A program made the position numbers and the translations under genes. Below, piece after piece: positions 1 to 10,280 of a DNA stretch of 64,000 nt. The notes under the pieces were generated by a model. That model searched no databases. It worked only from the letters and a program-made list of their open reading frames with translations, and was not told where the DNA came from. The DNA comes from Falciphora oryzae (Eukaryota > Ascomycota > Sordariomycetes > Magnaporthales > Magnaporthaceae): assembly GCA_000733355.1 (NCBI GenBank), contig JNVV01000011.1, positions 796,679 to 860,678 on the forward strand, read 5' to 3'. How positions within the stretch are numbered: position 1 is the stretch's first letter; the number at the start of each line of letters is the position of its first letter.

Positions 1-604
1 GGCACTCCTCTCAGTATCTAGGTAGGCACCTACCTATCTAGGTATCTAACTGCACAAACTAGGTACCTGCGTGCCTACCTAAGTTGGTAGGCGTTGCGCC
101 CCTGAAGCTACGAGGAAGGCAGCAGCTGAGAGATGCAGCTCCACCCCGCTGTGGAGCCCCACCGAGCTCCATTGGTTGATCGCGTCATTCAGCATGGAGC
201 CACGGCTCGCGTCGGAAAAACCCCGAAAGGCAATTCCTCTCAGCGGGCGCATGCAGCAGGATGCCACTGATCCATCCACTGACCTCGATGCACGCACGCT
301 CTAGTCTGGCACCGACAAAGCACGAAAAACTAGGTCGCCGCATTTCTACTATTATTCCACCCACTGTCCTTTGAGCTTCCTTCTTCGTTGGGTTTCTTCC
401 CCCCTCCTGCCGGCACCACCCGGAAGGGCCCCAGCCTGTGCTGGCTGCATCGTTTGCCAGGGATGCTTCTTGCCGGACGCCGCTTCGCAGCGAGCCCCGC
501 GAGTGAGTAGCTGTGCCCTGCCGGACCCCTGAGCCAACCCCTCGGGACTATACGAGCTGGCCGACTGACATGAACCCCAACCGCGTCCTCCAGGATGTCG
601 CCCC
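1..604. other. Left-edge intergenic region with TAGGTA-type repeats
   Basis: No gene is supported here. The first 95 bases are dense in TAGGTA and TACCTA words, with GTAGGCACCTAC forming an inverted repeat near position 20 and further copies around 60-90. The rest is probably promoter and 5' leader of the AAA ATPase gene that follows. Open frames on both strands in 79-795 overlap that leader and its first exon, and have no recognisable content. Confidence 0.5.
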
Positions 605-3600
605 ATGCTCCTTCGGCAGAGCCGCCCCTGGTCACTCCAACACTTGCACAGCTCCTTAGGGGCGGCCCCGTCTCCCCAGCCAAGCCATGAGCCGGGCCAC
701 GCCCGCCCTGCCGTCTCGGGGTCCACGCCATCCCCGCCCGATCCCAGCGGCTCGCCCACGAGCGCGAGCACCGTCGCTGGCACCGTCACCTCCACACGCT
801 CCCGCGCCGCCCGCGCTGCGCGCTCTGCCGGCTCCGGATATCCTCCAGTGGACCTTCCTCAGTGGTTTCTGGACCGGGAGGTCACTCTGCTACACGAAGG
901 CCACCACTACCCCGAACGGGGACACTTCCACCTGCACACGGGCGAGGCTGGCGCGAGGCGATGCTTTCAGGACGCCCTCTTGTACAACCTGGATAACTTT
1001 CTGTGGGGCCCAGAAGATGTATCCAAGACAATGAAAGCCATTGACTTTGTCGCCAAGGGCGTCGAAGCCGAGGAAATGCTGAGCCTCGCGACGAGTATGA
1101 TCTCGTTGCATCGTCACGCCATTTCGGTGGCTGCTGAGGTTGTCGCTACCGTCGCTTACCAGGCCCGCGACGGCGCTCTCCAGCCGCTCGAGAGCTTCGT
1201 GCCGCCTCCTTTGCCGTTTATGAAGCCCACCCCTCTGACTAGGGAGCGTTTGCGTTTTGGCGAGCAGCAAGCTCGCACATCCTCTCGTAGCTTGGCATCC
1301 GACGTTGTGCTGTCCCTGTCTCGGGAACACAAGATGGTCGATGCCTTCAGCAAGGAGTGTGTGCCTTTCGTCGAGAGCATGGCTGGCCAACTACGTGCCG
1401 CCACCGTCGCCAAACCCAAGTCAAGGCCTAGGCCAAGGCATTCACCCGGGACCGGGGACGGGCCTGCAGGGCGGCCTATCCCTGTGCTTGCCGTCATGAA
1501 CCATTCGAACCAGGCCATCGCCAGGGCCCTGGTAGAGAGAGCGGCCAGCCACCTGAAGGCCGATGTGATTCACCTGGACACGCACACGCTGGCCCACATC
1601 GCCGGCGGTGTGCTGGGTCAAGACCTATATTCGCACAAGGGTCCCTTCTCCATGATGGGATACCGGGTCGACGAGCTCAGCGGCCGGATTGCCACAAGAT
1701 TCGCGCCCCAGCCCGAGACGCCTCCCTACCCAGACGGCCCCGACTCGGGATCTGATGCCGAAGCTGGTAGTGGTGGAAGCGTCTACACGGTCAGCCCGAG
1801 CCAGCTACGGAGCATGCTCTTGGGGCCCGAGCCCGCGTCGTCCCCGGCTAGGGTCGCTGACTGGGACGATCTGAAGCTGGGCCACGCGCTGGAGCAGATC
1901 CTGGGCGCGGCGGATCTGAAACGGGCCTCGTTGCCCGAGTCGGAGTGCCCCGGGCCCGAAGACGGTGAGCAGCGTCAGCTCATCGTCCACGTGCAAGACA
2001 TTGTCGAGCTTACGGAGCTCGGGGAGGGTAGCCTGATCCTCTCCAAGTTGCGCGCTGCCGTCGACAGGCTGGCTGATGGCGGAAAGCCCGTCATCTTGGT
2101 CGGCTCTACCACACACGTTGTTGACCAGGCGTGGCATAAGCAGCTTTCGAACCTGGTCGACCACTTCAACTGCCATGTGCATCCTTTCGACTGCCCCCCT
2201 TACAGCTACCACGAGTCTACCGACAAGCTCGAGAGACATGCAGTCGCGCACAGAAACCTGTCAAACCTCGCGTCCATGCTAGAAGCCATGCTGGGCCAGG
2301 AGGTGCCCATAACGCTCGGGGTCAGGGCCTCTCAAGTTCTCCACTACTTGGAGCAGAAATGTCTCGAGTAAGTTGTGTTCGGCCCTCTTTGTTGCTCATG
2401 TACGTCCTTCTTTCTAACTCCGCATCACGCTGTGTCACATCAGCTTACAATGGGCACACAACTTGGCCTCGGCATTGGTGGCCCAACTACCAAAGTCCTT
2501 TTCCACCACTGGTCCTGTCAAGTTTGGCGTCTCGGACCTGCATCGCGTTCTGAAGTGGTCAAGAAAAGACCACAACGCTTGGAAGGCAAAATCTGGCTAC
2601 GCGAAAAGATCTCCCTACCCGTGGCCTTCAGTGCTGGCCAGCCGGGCGAGCTCATCCACCGGCGGTCCCCAAACGACGTCACCGGATGGCGACGGTGTGC
2701 GTGGGGCCTCCTCCAACAGCAACAATACCGCCGACAACAGCGGCAGCAGCAGCAAAACAAAAACCAAAAACATCAAATACGACGAGAACGAGCAGCAGCT
2801 TCTGCCATGCATCGTCAAGCCGGAAACTATCAAGACCACGTGGGACAGCGTAGTGTGCTCTCCTGAAACCAAGGACTCGCTCCAGGCTCTGACGTCGCTG
2901 GTGCTGACGCGCCCGTCAGAGTTCTCGTACGGCGTGCTGGCCAACGAGCGCATCGCAGGGTGCCTGCTGTATGGACCCCCCGGCACGGGCAAGACGCTGA
3001 TGGCCAAGGCCATCGCCAAAGAGAGCGGCGCCACGATGCTCGAGGTCAGCGCGGCCGCCATCAACGATCGATGGGTCGGTGCTAGCGAGAGGAACGTGCG
3101 CGCCCTCTTCTCGCTAGCCCGAAAACTGGCGCCTGTTGTCATCTTCCTCGACGAGGCCGACTCGCTCCTGGGCTCTCGCGAGAGCCGGGCCCGCGGCGGG
3201 CATCGCGAAGTAGTAAACCAATTTTTACGCGAGTGGGACGGCCTGGCCGAGACCAACGCCTTTATAATGGTGGCCACAAACCGCCCGTTCGATTTGGACG
3301 AGGCTGTGCTGCGCCGCCTGCCGCGCAAGATCCTCGTCGACCTGCCCTTGGCCTCGAACCGGCTCGACATCCTGCGCATTCTGCTGCGCGATGAGCAGCT
3401 CGACCCGGCCACTATCTCGCTCGAGCGCCTCGCCGCCGACACGGAGCTGTACTCGGGCTCGGACCTCAAGCATCTGTGCGTCGCTGCTGCCTTCCACGCA
3501 GTCCGGGACAGCATGAAGGCCCGCGACGCCAGCCCGTCGCCCGCCGACTTTGTCTTCCCCGACCGCCGCACGCTCACGGGCGATCACTTCACTCGTGCCA

Positions 3601-3791
3601 TGCACGAGGTCAGCGCCAGCGTTAGCCCGGACACGGGCTCGCTCAAAGCCATCCGCAAATTTGACGAGCGCTTCGGCGATGGCCAGACCAAGCGCAAGAA
3701 GGCGGCCACGACCATGGGTTTCGCCGTCGCCCCCTTCACGCACCGCTCCGAGACGGCACGCATCCGCCGCGAGCTGGCCGACAATGCCTGA
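605..3791 (+). CDS. AAA ATPase of the Msp1/ATAD1 type with a long N-terminal region
   Basis: Exons are 605-2367 and 2444-3791. The 76-base intron has a GTAAGT donor, a CTAAC branch at 2414 and a CAG acceptor, and joins the two frames into 1036 residues. The C-terminal third is an AAA domain: Walker A GPPGTGKT at about 765-772, Walker B VIFLDE at about 820-825, then ATNRPFDLD and RRLPRK before the small helical subdomain. The RRLP motif followed by LVDLP is characteristic of the Msp1/ATAD1 clade, which pulls mislocalised tail-anchored proteins from the mitochondrial outer membrane. Msp1 is only about 360 residues, so the roughly 700-residue N-terminal part is extra and I know no function for it. 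It is Ser/Pro-rich at the start, with a conserved-looking block near 300-345. The start is uncertain: an ATG at 594 is in another frame, and a further upstream exon is possible. Mitochondrial location is inferred. Confidence 0.85.
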
Positions 3792-4303
3792 ATGGGCAAA
3801 GACTTTGGCTGCATATGGCGGACTGCTGCCAATGTGCTTTGGTCGACGCCGCAGTTTGGCTCCGTTTTTATTTTAATTGTAATGGTGGCACTTTGCCAAT
3901 TGGTAGCCCGTCTGTGAGGCGGTTGCCGGGCCAAGCAAATCTCTGGGTAAAGGTATAGAAGGTCGTCTTTGTATCAAACAAGATTATTTTATATCTATAT
4001 GCGCGTCTTTGGCGATGTGAGCTGTTCCAAATGGCGCATCTAGTAGCCCTGTCTAATACCCTGTAGTCGTAGACGGGCAGTATCTGGATAGCAATAGGTA
4101 GACAATTGGTTGCGCGGCACTCGGCGGGAGAGTCTTATCATAAGTGGCCAATTTTCCCTCTGGCGCACCCGACAAGCAACCACCTATTGAGGCCGGCACG
4201 AAGGGCCAATAGGTCTCAGATAGTTTGAGCTCGACTAGCCCCCCGACTAAGACGTTGCTCCCTCAGACCCAACAACGGCTCACCGGCGACCAGAACAACA
4301 GCC

Positions 4304-4665
4304 ATGTCTGCGGCAGTTCCTAGCGAGGTACATTCTTCTTACCTCGATCATAACTGGCCCCGTTAGGCTATCTATACTTGCGGCCGCCGCATCAGCCTAG
4401 TCAACGGCTGGNNNNNNNNNNNNNNNNNNNNNNNNNNNNNNNNNNNNNNNNNNNNNNNNNNNNNNNNNNNNNNNNNNNNNNNNNNNTGACCGACGACCTC
4501 AAGGTTTGACCTCCATGGTCTAGAACGCCCACCGCTGGCCACGGACTTCACGAGGTGAGACGAGACATCAAGCCCGCCCCATGGCTGTCTTCTGTCTTTT
4601 CTCAGGACGAAGTCCCCCAAGGCCAGGGCATAGGAACACTGTACGTACCCAGGTAGCTTTATTCA
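4304..4665 (+). pseudogene. Possible gene fragment flanking the assembly gap
   Basis: Before the gap, an ATG at 4304 starts MSAAVPSE and is followed at once by GTACAT, which could be a splice donor. After the gap, a pyrimidine-rich stretch ending TTTTCTCAG at about 4605 is followed by an open stretch reading DEVPQGQGIGTLYVP before a stop. This looks like two exon pieces of one small gene, but the middle is hidden by Ns, no longer downstream exon is visible, and I do not recognise the peptide. It could equally be a decayed remnant or chance. Confidence 0.2.
4412..4486. other. Assembly gap (75 Ns)
   Basis: A run of 75 unknown bases. The true length and content of the missing DNA are unknown. 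Any reading frame crossing it is artificial. Confidence 0.99.
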
Positions 4666-5004
4666 GTGTACCAACTATCAGTTATGCAATGGGCTAGATA
4701 GGGTATTGGTTAAGCTGAGTCCTAGGTAGGTAGGCAAGTGTGGCATATGAGCAAAATATATATATATTTCGCCTCCAGAGTAGAACATCGCCACGAGCAG
4801 GCATGGTTGTTGTTCATTTCATGACAAACGGAAATTGCATAGCTGAATAAAGAGGCGCTAGACAAGAAACTGCAGAACAACCCAACACTATGCTGTCCTG
4901 CTTCCGGAGCGGTGGTATCTTTTATGCTTTTCGGGGGCCCTTCCTTTTGTAGCAGTCATTGGCCGACCAGCTGTTGTACATTCAACGTCGGCAAGAAGAA
5001 GAAG

Positions 5005-5019
5005 AAAAAAAAAAAAAAA
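5005..5019. repeat. Poly-A run, 15 bases
   Basis: A GAAGAAGAAG stretch grades into 15 consecutive A, downstream of the Abp2 stop codon on its non-coding side. It is one of several long A/T runs in the intergenic DNA of this window. Confidence 0.9.
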
Positions 5020-5329
5020 GACAGAAAACAGGCAAAACAGGGCGAAAGAAATTCTATCTAGTCCTCCTCGTAGTCATAGTCATAGCCAAGCCATCAACAA
5101 CAAGACCAAGTAGGAAGGGTCGGTAATGAGATGGGTAGGTGGATTAGGAAAAGAAAGGGAACGTGGTTTGACCTCGTCAGATAAAGCATTCGATATAAAT
5201 AGCGAAAGTCATTGTGCAAAGTGAGAGGCATGGAGCTGCAGAGATGTTTGGGGGTTGCGTTTGGGTTAGAGAGATAGGAGGGGGATACTTGGCGGGAACA
5301 AGGAGAGAGAGAAAGAAAAGAAAGGGAAA

Positions 5330-7936
5330 TCAGCCACGGTCGAGGCGGGGGTCTCTCATGGCCTCCATGATGCGGACTTGGAAGCGCGCCAGTTCCGAGT
5401 CTTTGCGCTTGTACAGCTCGGCGAGTTCGAGGTACATATTCCTCCAATGATCTGCCGGATGCTCGGTTTTACGGTTGTCCAGAATCTCTGTGAGCTTACG
5501 GCATTTCTCTTTCCAGTGCTCGACCGACCCCTCGTCGGCCCGGCCTCCGGTGCCGGCGCCGTTGGGAATAGAAGTGCGGCCGGACAAAGAACTATCACTG
5601 GCACTGCCAGGTCCGGACGTGCTAATCTTACTGATGGTAGCGTTGGCACTGGCGCTGCCGCTGCTACTAGCCACCTCGCTCGGAACCTTGGCTGGCAGTG
5701 GCGGGGAGGACTTCGTGGCGTGCGCCGCAGCCGCGACCTCGGCATCGCCATGGTTGACAACCCCGAGGCGGTCTGGTGGCAGCTTCCACTTTGCATGCTC
5801 CACGATCTCCGTCATCTTGTACAGGCCCTTGCAGGCGCCGAGCTGCAGCTGCCACTCGCAAGCGTACTCAGTCCGGTCTTCGAGAACCTCGAGGACTGTG
5901 ATCTTGAGCGATGTCGTCGTCATCAGCAGCTTGCCGCCGGCGAGGGCGGACACGTTGAGCAGAAATGCCTTTTCGCTCTGCGCCTCCTTCTGCAAGGTGT
6001 CGATGACGGTCGACACGATGGCGTACGCCTCGTCCGCGCCCCCGGCAGGCAATTTGTTGCCGTCCTTGTCGATCCAGTTGCCCGTCATGATCTCGTGCAT
6101 AAAGAATCCCTGCAATGCCTCGACATTAGTCCGGTCCGAAGGATCCTGGTAGAACACCTTTTGCTTCGAGCCCGACTCTTCCGGCATCGGAATCGGCGGG
6201 GGTAGGTCGGTGGTTCCTCCGTTCGGGGATGAATTGGGCTTTTTATAATCAACAGGCTCGGGGGCCTTGTCTTGCACTGTAGATGTAGGTACCTCTTCCC
6301 TCCGTGCATCGTCATCCAGGGGGTGATCCGCCGACAACGGCGGGGTTGGTTCCGGGACGTTTGTGATAGGCACCGTCTGCCCGTTGACCATAACGACTGG
6401 CGGTGGAGTCGCCAGCCGAATCTCGCCGCCGACCCTCTCGGGCACCTGCAGCGACAACCCCTTTGGTTTTAACGGCCGTTCTCCCTGCGGTGGAGGAGGT
6501 GGTTGCTCGTGTAAAGATAGCGCCGCGTTCAACGAAGGTAGGGCGGGTGGCGTCGGGTAAGGTTGCTGATGCTGGTTGTGGGGCTGATACTGGTGTTGGT
6601 GCTGAGGCTCGGGTTGGGGCTGGGACTGGATCTGGGGTTGAATCTGGGGCTGAATCTGGGGCTGAATCTGGATCTGGTGCTGGAGTTGGGAATGTTGTCG
6701 ATGCTGTTGCTGAGACTGCTGCTGAGGCGTTGCCAAGACATCCGCGACAGCCATGGTAGAGCTGCCGTTGGAGCTGCCGCCGCCACTAACGCCAACACCA
6801 GCCCAGTTCGATGTTGTGGTTGGCGTTACCGGTATGATGGCTGTGTCGGGAGGACTGGGACGGAGGGCGGACATTGGCGGCCCGTCAGCAGGGTAGGCCG
6901 AAAAGGGCCCTTCGTTGGAGGTGCGGTTGATCGGGGGCCGGCCACGAGTCTTGCCGCTGCTAGCCTGACCGCTTCTCCAGGCTGAGGAGACGACCTTGGG
7001 GCCGTGGCGCTTGTGGCCCCTATTTGCTTTGTTTGGCGTGATGGCTGACCTCGGCTCGTCGGCCCAGAAGTCGACCCGGGTAGACGGGGTGATAGCGGAC
7101 AGCGGGTGTGCTGTAAACTGGGTCTGAGACACATCGAGGGCCCATGGGTGATTCGTCGATGGAGTGCTGAGGCCCTGGTGCGCCGCCGCATTCTTCCCTT
7201 CGGAACCGGCGGCCCAGGGTTCTAACGAGCCAGTTCGACTGTTGACGGCGCACTCAGCCGCAAGAGGCGACTCGAGCCTCGCCATCTTGGACGAAGACGA
7301 CCTGGCCGCCTCGTCATCCTCCCTCGTCCGACGTCCTCTCCGGGGTCGGATATGGGGAAGCAGAGCGCGCAAGGCCATGTCGTCCTCGGGCGCGACGCCA
7401 TCCCTGGCGATCTCCTCGATGGGGATGGACTCATGGGGGATTTGGGTCCAGTAGGCGTGGGGGTTATCATAAAGGTAGTCAAAGAAAGCGTCGATATGCA
7501 TCGACTTCATCCAGCGCTTGAGGCGGACGGCGTACTGTTGGATCTTCTGGGTGCTCTGGTTCTTCTCGTGCTTCGGTGGCTCAACGCCTAGGCGAAGTGC
7601 CAGGTCTCCCCAGGTCTTGATCTCCTCCTTTTGCGTAAGCTGCCCGATAAGCTGGTAGAGATGGAAGGTGCTGAAGGTCTTGCCCTCGCTCTTGGGCGGG
7701 ATACGGAAGGCATCCTTCAGGGCAGTGGGGTCGGTGTCGAGAGGCACGGCGGGATTGCAACAGAGGATGAACTGCACGTAGGCGTCCTCGATGGTATCCT
7801 CACGGACATTCCTGGGTGGCAGCGCCGACCTCGCATAAGACGGGGCGTGGGCATGGGCATGTGCCTGTGCCGACTGGGGCACGGCAGTTGGGGTTGAGGA
7901 GGGCGGAGCGAGGGTGGCGGACGGCAGCATCGTCAT
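5330..7936 (-). CDS. abp2: ARS-binding protein Abp2 family
   Basis: Single exon, 868 residues from the ATG at 7936. The frame stays open upstream to an ATG at 8164, but that stretch is low-complexity and lies in a likely 5' leader, so I prefer MTMLPSATL as the start. The N-terminal third matches the Abp2 family of fission yeast: YVQFILCCNPAVPLDTDP, then FSTFHLYQLI, KTWGDLALRLGVEPP and TQKIQQYAVRLKRWMKSMH. This protein binds AT-rich replication origins in S. pombe; a nuclear DNA-binding role here is inferred by family. The middle is disordered and Gln-rich, with a repeated QIQP unit (about 6590-6700). The last 60 residues (HWKEKCRKL to ELARFQVRI) look like a short coiled coil. It is convergent with the AAA ATPase gene and divergent from the peroxisomal carrier. 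Confidence 0.88.
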   Translation of the reverse strand: MTMLPSATLAPPSSTPTAVPQSAQAHAHAHAPSYARSALPPRNVREDTIEDAYVQFILCCNPAVPLDTDPTALKDAFRIPPKSEGKTFSTFHLYQLIGQLTQKEEIKTWGDLALRLGVEPPKHEKNQSTQKIQQYAVRLKRWMKSMHIDAFFDYLYDNPHAYWTQIPHESIPIEEIARDGVAPEDDMALRALLPHIRPRRGRRTREDDEAARSSSSKMARLESPLAAECAVNSRTGSLEPWAAGSEGKNAAAHQGLSTPSTNHPWALDVSQTQFTAHPLSAITPSTRVDFWADEPRSAITPNKANRGHKRHGPKVVSSAWRSGQASSGKTRGRPPINRTSNEGPFSAYPADGPPMSALRPSPPDTAIIPVTPTTTSNWAGVGVSGGGSSNGSSTMAVADVLATPQQQSQQQHRQHSQLQHQIQIQPQIQPQIQPQIQSQPQPEPQHQHQYQPHNQHQQPYPTPPALPSLNAALSLHEQPPPPPQGERPLKPKGLSLQVPERVGGEIRLATPPPVVMVNGQTVPITNVPEPTPPLSADHPLDDDARREEVPTSTVQDKAPEPVDYKKPNSSPNGGTTDLPPPIPMPEESGSKQKVFYQDPSDRTNVEALQGFFMHEIMTGNWIDKDGNKLPAGGADEAYAIVSTVIDTLQKEAQSEKAFLLNVSALAGGKLLMTTTSLKITVLEVLEDRTEYACEWQLQLGACKGLYKMTEIVEHAKWKLPPDRLGVVNHGDAEVAAAAHATKSSPPLPAKVPSEVASSSGSASANATISKISTSGPGSASDSSLSGRTSIPNGAGTGGRADEGSVEHWKEKCRKLTEILDNRKTEHPADHWRNMYLELAELYKRKDSELARFQVRIMEAMRDPRLDRG
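6590..6760 (-). repeat. Gln-rich tandem repeat inside Abp2
   Basis: Imperfect 12-base units encoding QIQP and QPQ repeat here, flanked by longer CAG/CTG-rich glutamine tracts. It is an in-frame low-complexity stretch in the disordered middle of Abp2 and is likely to vary in length between strains. Confidence 0.7.
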
Positions 7937-8344
7937 GATAGGAGCTACGAAGGGGTAGCAAGGCGCGCGGAAGCGCCCGACATGGAAGGCTGGCTGGCTG
8001 GTTGGCTGGCTGGCTGGGCAGTACGGCCGTGCAGCGCGGGAGCTAGGGAGGCGGCACCACGGACGGGGCTCCACCTGGAAACCAAGAGGGCGGGCGCTCG
8101 TCTCGGCGGCCCCGTAGTCTTTATCGGTCCGGGCTGCAGAGGGTCGGCCCCAAGGGTATTCCACCCGCGCTTAGCTGCTGCTGCGGCGCGTGGAGGCCAC
8201 GACCCATCCCGAGGGCTCAGGACCAGGGTTGGGGCCGAGAAATGGCGAGGAGGACACGATGGTCTGGGCCTTGGAGGAGTGCCAGCCGGCCGGGGACAGG
8301 AATGAAGCCCAAGCAAGGGCCTGTGCCGGCAGTGTCTCGAGGGA

Positions 8345-8450
8345 TTTGGGGCTATGCGTGTATGTAGGTTTGTATGTAGTATGTATGTCTGTGTATGTCT
8401 AGGTGTGTGTATGCCTGTGTGGGTATGTGGTATAGGTACGTGTGCTGGCG
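8345..8450. repeat. Imperfect TGTATG microsatellite
   Basis: About 100 bases of degenerate GTATGT/TGTGTG units, with no coding potential on either strand. It lies in the leader region upstream of Abp2. Confidence 0.75.
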
Positions 8451-9568
8451 TTTGGACGTGCCTGTTTTGCGGGGGATGACGGGCAGGAGGGACTAGACTA
8501 GGGAGAGCCCGAGGAGGCGAGCGAGCGTGCGCGCGGGTGGGAGAAAGGCGGACTCAAATGAAGAGGACCCGAAGGGGCCTGGTATGGGGGCGCGCCAACC
8601 ACAAAGAGCCAACAGTCAAGCGCCTCTCCCCCTCGCAGCGTCCAGAAGTCGGTCGGACCGGTATCACCAGGCCCAGACACCACCCAGCGCAGCCTGTTCT
8701 GATCACGCTCAGACCCGCCCAAGGACGACGGCTCTCGGGCCAGGTACTTATGCGGACCTAGCCCTATGAAGGGGAGCCCTATGAAGCAAGCCGGCGGATA
8801 TGGTGGGCAGAGAGGACCAAGGTCTCAATGGGCGCTAGGCAGGCTGGGGACTGGCACGGCGGCATGCACCATTCCAACTGCGCAACTTGACGAGATTGGG
8901 ACCCTCTTTGGTGTCACGGCGTCACGAAGCTGAACCGACGTGCCGAGAGAGCGACCACGTCGCTTAGGGCGGGTGGAGATGGGGCCGGCAGCCCTGGCAG
9001 AGCAACCCAGCGGGAGAGTGCACGTCGAAGGCAGTCTGGTGGAGCAACCAGCCAGTCGGGTGCTGTCAAGTGCTGGGTAGGTAGGTAGAGGATAGTAAGT
9101 AAGCAGCTTTGACTGGGGCTCGCGGCGGCAAGAAGATTGGGAAATGAACGGGCGGGCAGCCAGGGTTGGGTTTGCCTTGTTTCCTGTGTTCTGCTCGGCT
9201 TCTTTGCTCGATTCTCCTCCGGCGGCAAATTAGAAACAAAGAGAATCGATCCTATCTGTCTCCTATGTAGTAGCGATTACATTGCTCCACGGCCTCTCGC
9301 ATGGCTGCATTCGCCTCCTCCGCTGGCTGGCGATCAGTGGGCGCTTGAGCCAATCCCCATCGAGCAGAGCGTAGACGACTGGGGGTGAGCTCGGGCCAAC
9401 CAAAAATAGCACTGGCGACGGAAAGCGCCAGATTGACAGACTGACAGACTTCAATGTGGCCCGCTGGGGACGGCAGCAGCCCGATGCAGAGCTTGGTCAA
9501 TTGGCTTTCGCTGCCCACCTCGGCAGGCACCGCGCCGCCATTGGCACTGAGGACAATAGCCGCAGGCC

Positions 9569-9590
9569 AAAAAAAAAAAAAAAAAAAAAA
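9569..9590. repeat. Poly-A run, 22 bases
   Basis: 22 consecutive A in intergenic DNA. Similar A/T runs of 15-23 bases recur at other sites in the window. Confidence 0.95.
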
Positions 9591-10280
9591 GAGGCTTTGG
9601 CGTCCACGCGAGTCGTCCGTCACATGCTCGAGAGCGCCCAGCAACGAAAACGTTGTAGCTGCAGCGCCCTCTTTATGCTGTCCACTGCCAGTCCTGAGTA
9701 AGGAGAGGTCGAATCTTTGCAGTATCACAGCATCACCGCAGTTTCGCATTCCTCCCAATGCGGCCTTCTATCCCCGCCGTCATGTGACATTTTGCGCATG
9801 GGCCAGAGGGCAACGGAACAGGCTTCTTTGTAGCCAGGCTTGGCTTCGCGCGGCATGAGGAAATGAGCCGTGGCGGGGCACCCGCACTGGGGAAGCTCGA
9901 CTGGGCTGCCCTCAAACCATCGGACCTCGGCCTGAGCCCGAGGGAGGGTCATGCAACACCCGCGCTCAACTCCTGGGCCGCCGCACGTCACAGGTCGCCG
10001 GCACATGCAACCGCCTGAGCTGTGCAATAATCCGACCCGGCTGCCCTCGCTGGATGTCACGGCTTTGCTTCCGCCCTTTCGAATTCCGTGTTTGTTGGTT
10101 TCACATTCTTCTTCCTTTTTTCCATTTATTTCTGTACTTCGACGAACCTGACCTTTTGCCTTTCTCCCCTCGGCTCGACGTTGAGCACCAACTGCAGAGC
10201 CACCGAGCCGACTCCCTGCCGCGAATACCACCGCATAGCCGACTACTGCCGGCCCCTTTGTTCCTCGCCCGTTTCCCATC

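Larger units (their letters stand above)
3792..5329. other. Intergenic region between convergent genes, with an assembly gap
   Basis: Holds the 3' ends of the AAA ATPase gene and of Abp2, the N run at 4412-4486, a possible gene fragment on both sides of it (4304-4665, listed separately), TAGGTA words near 4720-4735, a short AT-repeat (ATATATATAT) at about 4758, and a 15-base A run at 5005-5019. No complete gene is visible. Confidence 0.5.
7937..10280. other. Long divergent intergenic region (Abp2 / peroxisomal carrier)
   Basis: About 2.3 kb without a supported gene, holding the leaders and promoters of two divergent genes. It contains a (GGCT)n run at 7986-8018, a TGTATG-rich stretch at 8345-8450, TAGGTAGGTAG words near 9080, a 22-base A run at 9569-9590 and a CT-rich stretch just before the carrier start. 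Several open frames of 60-210 codons are present, but none has recognisable motifs and one is read through the homopolymer. Confidence 0.5.

Noticed and set aside
9252..9758. 168-codon minus-strand frame
   Set aside because: It is read through the 22-base homopolymer (a run of Phe) and has no recognisable motif.
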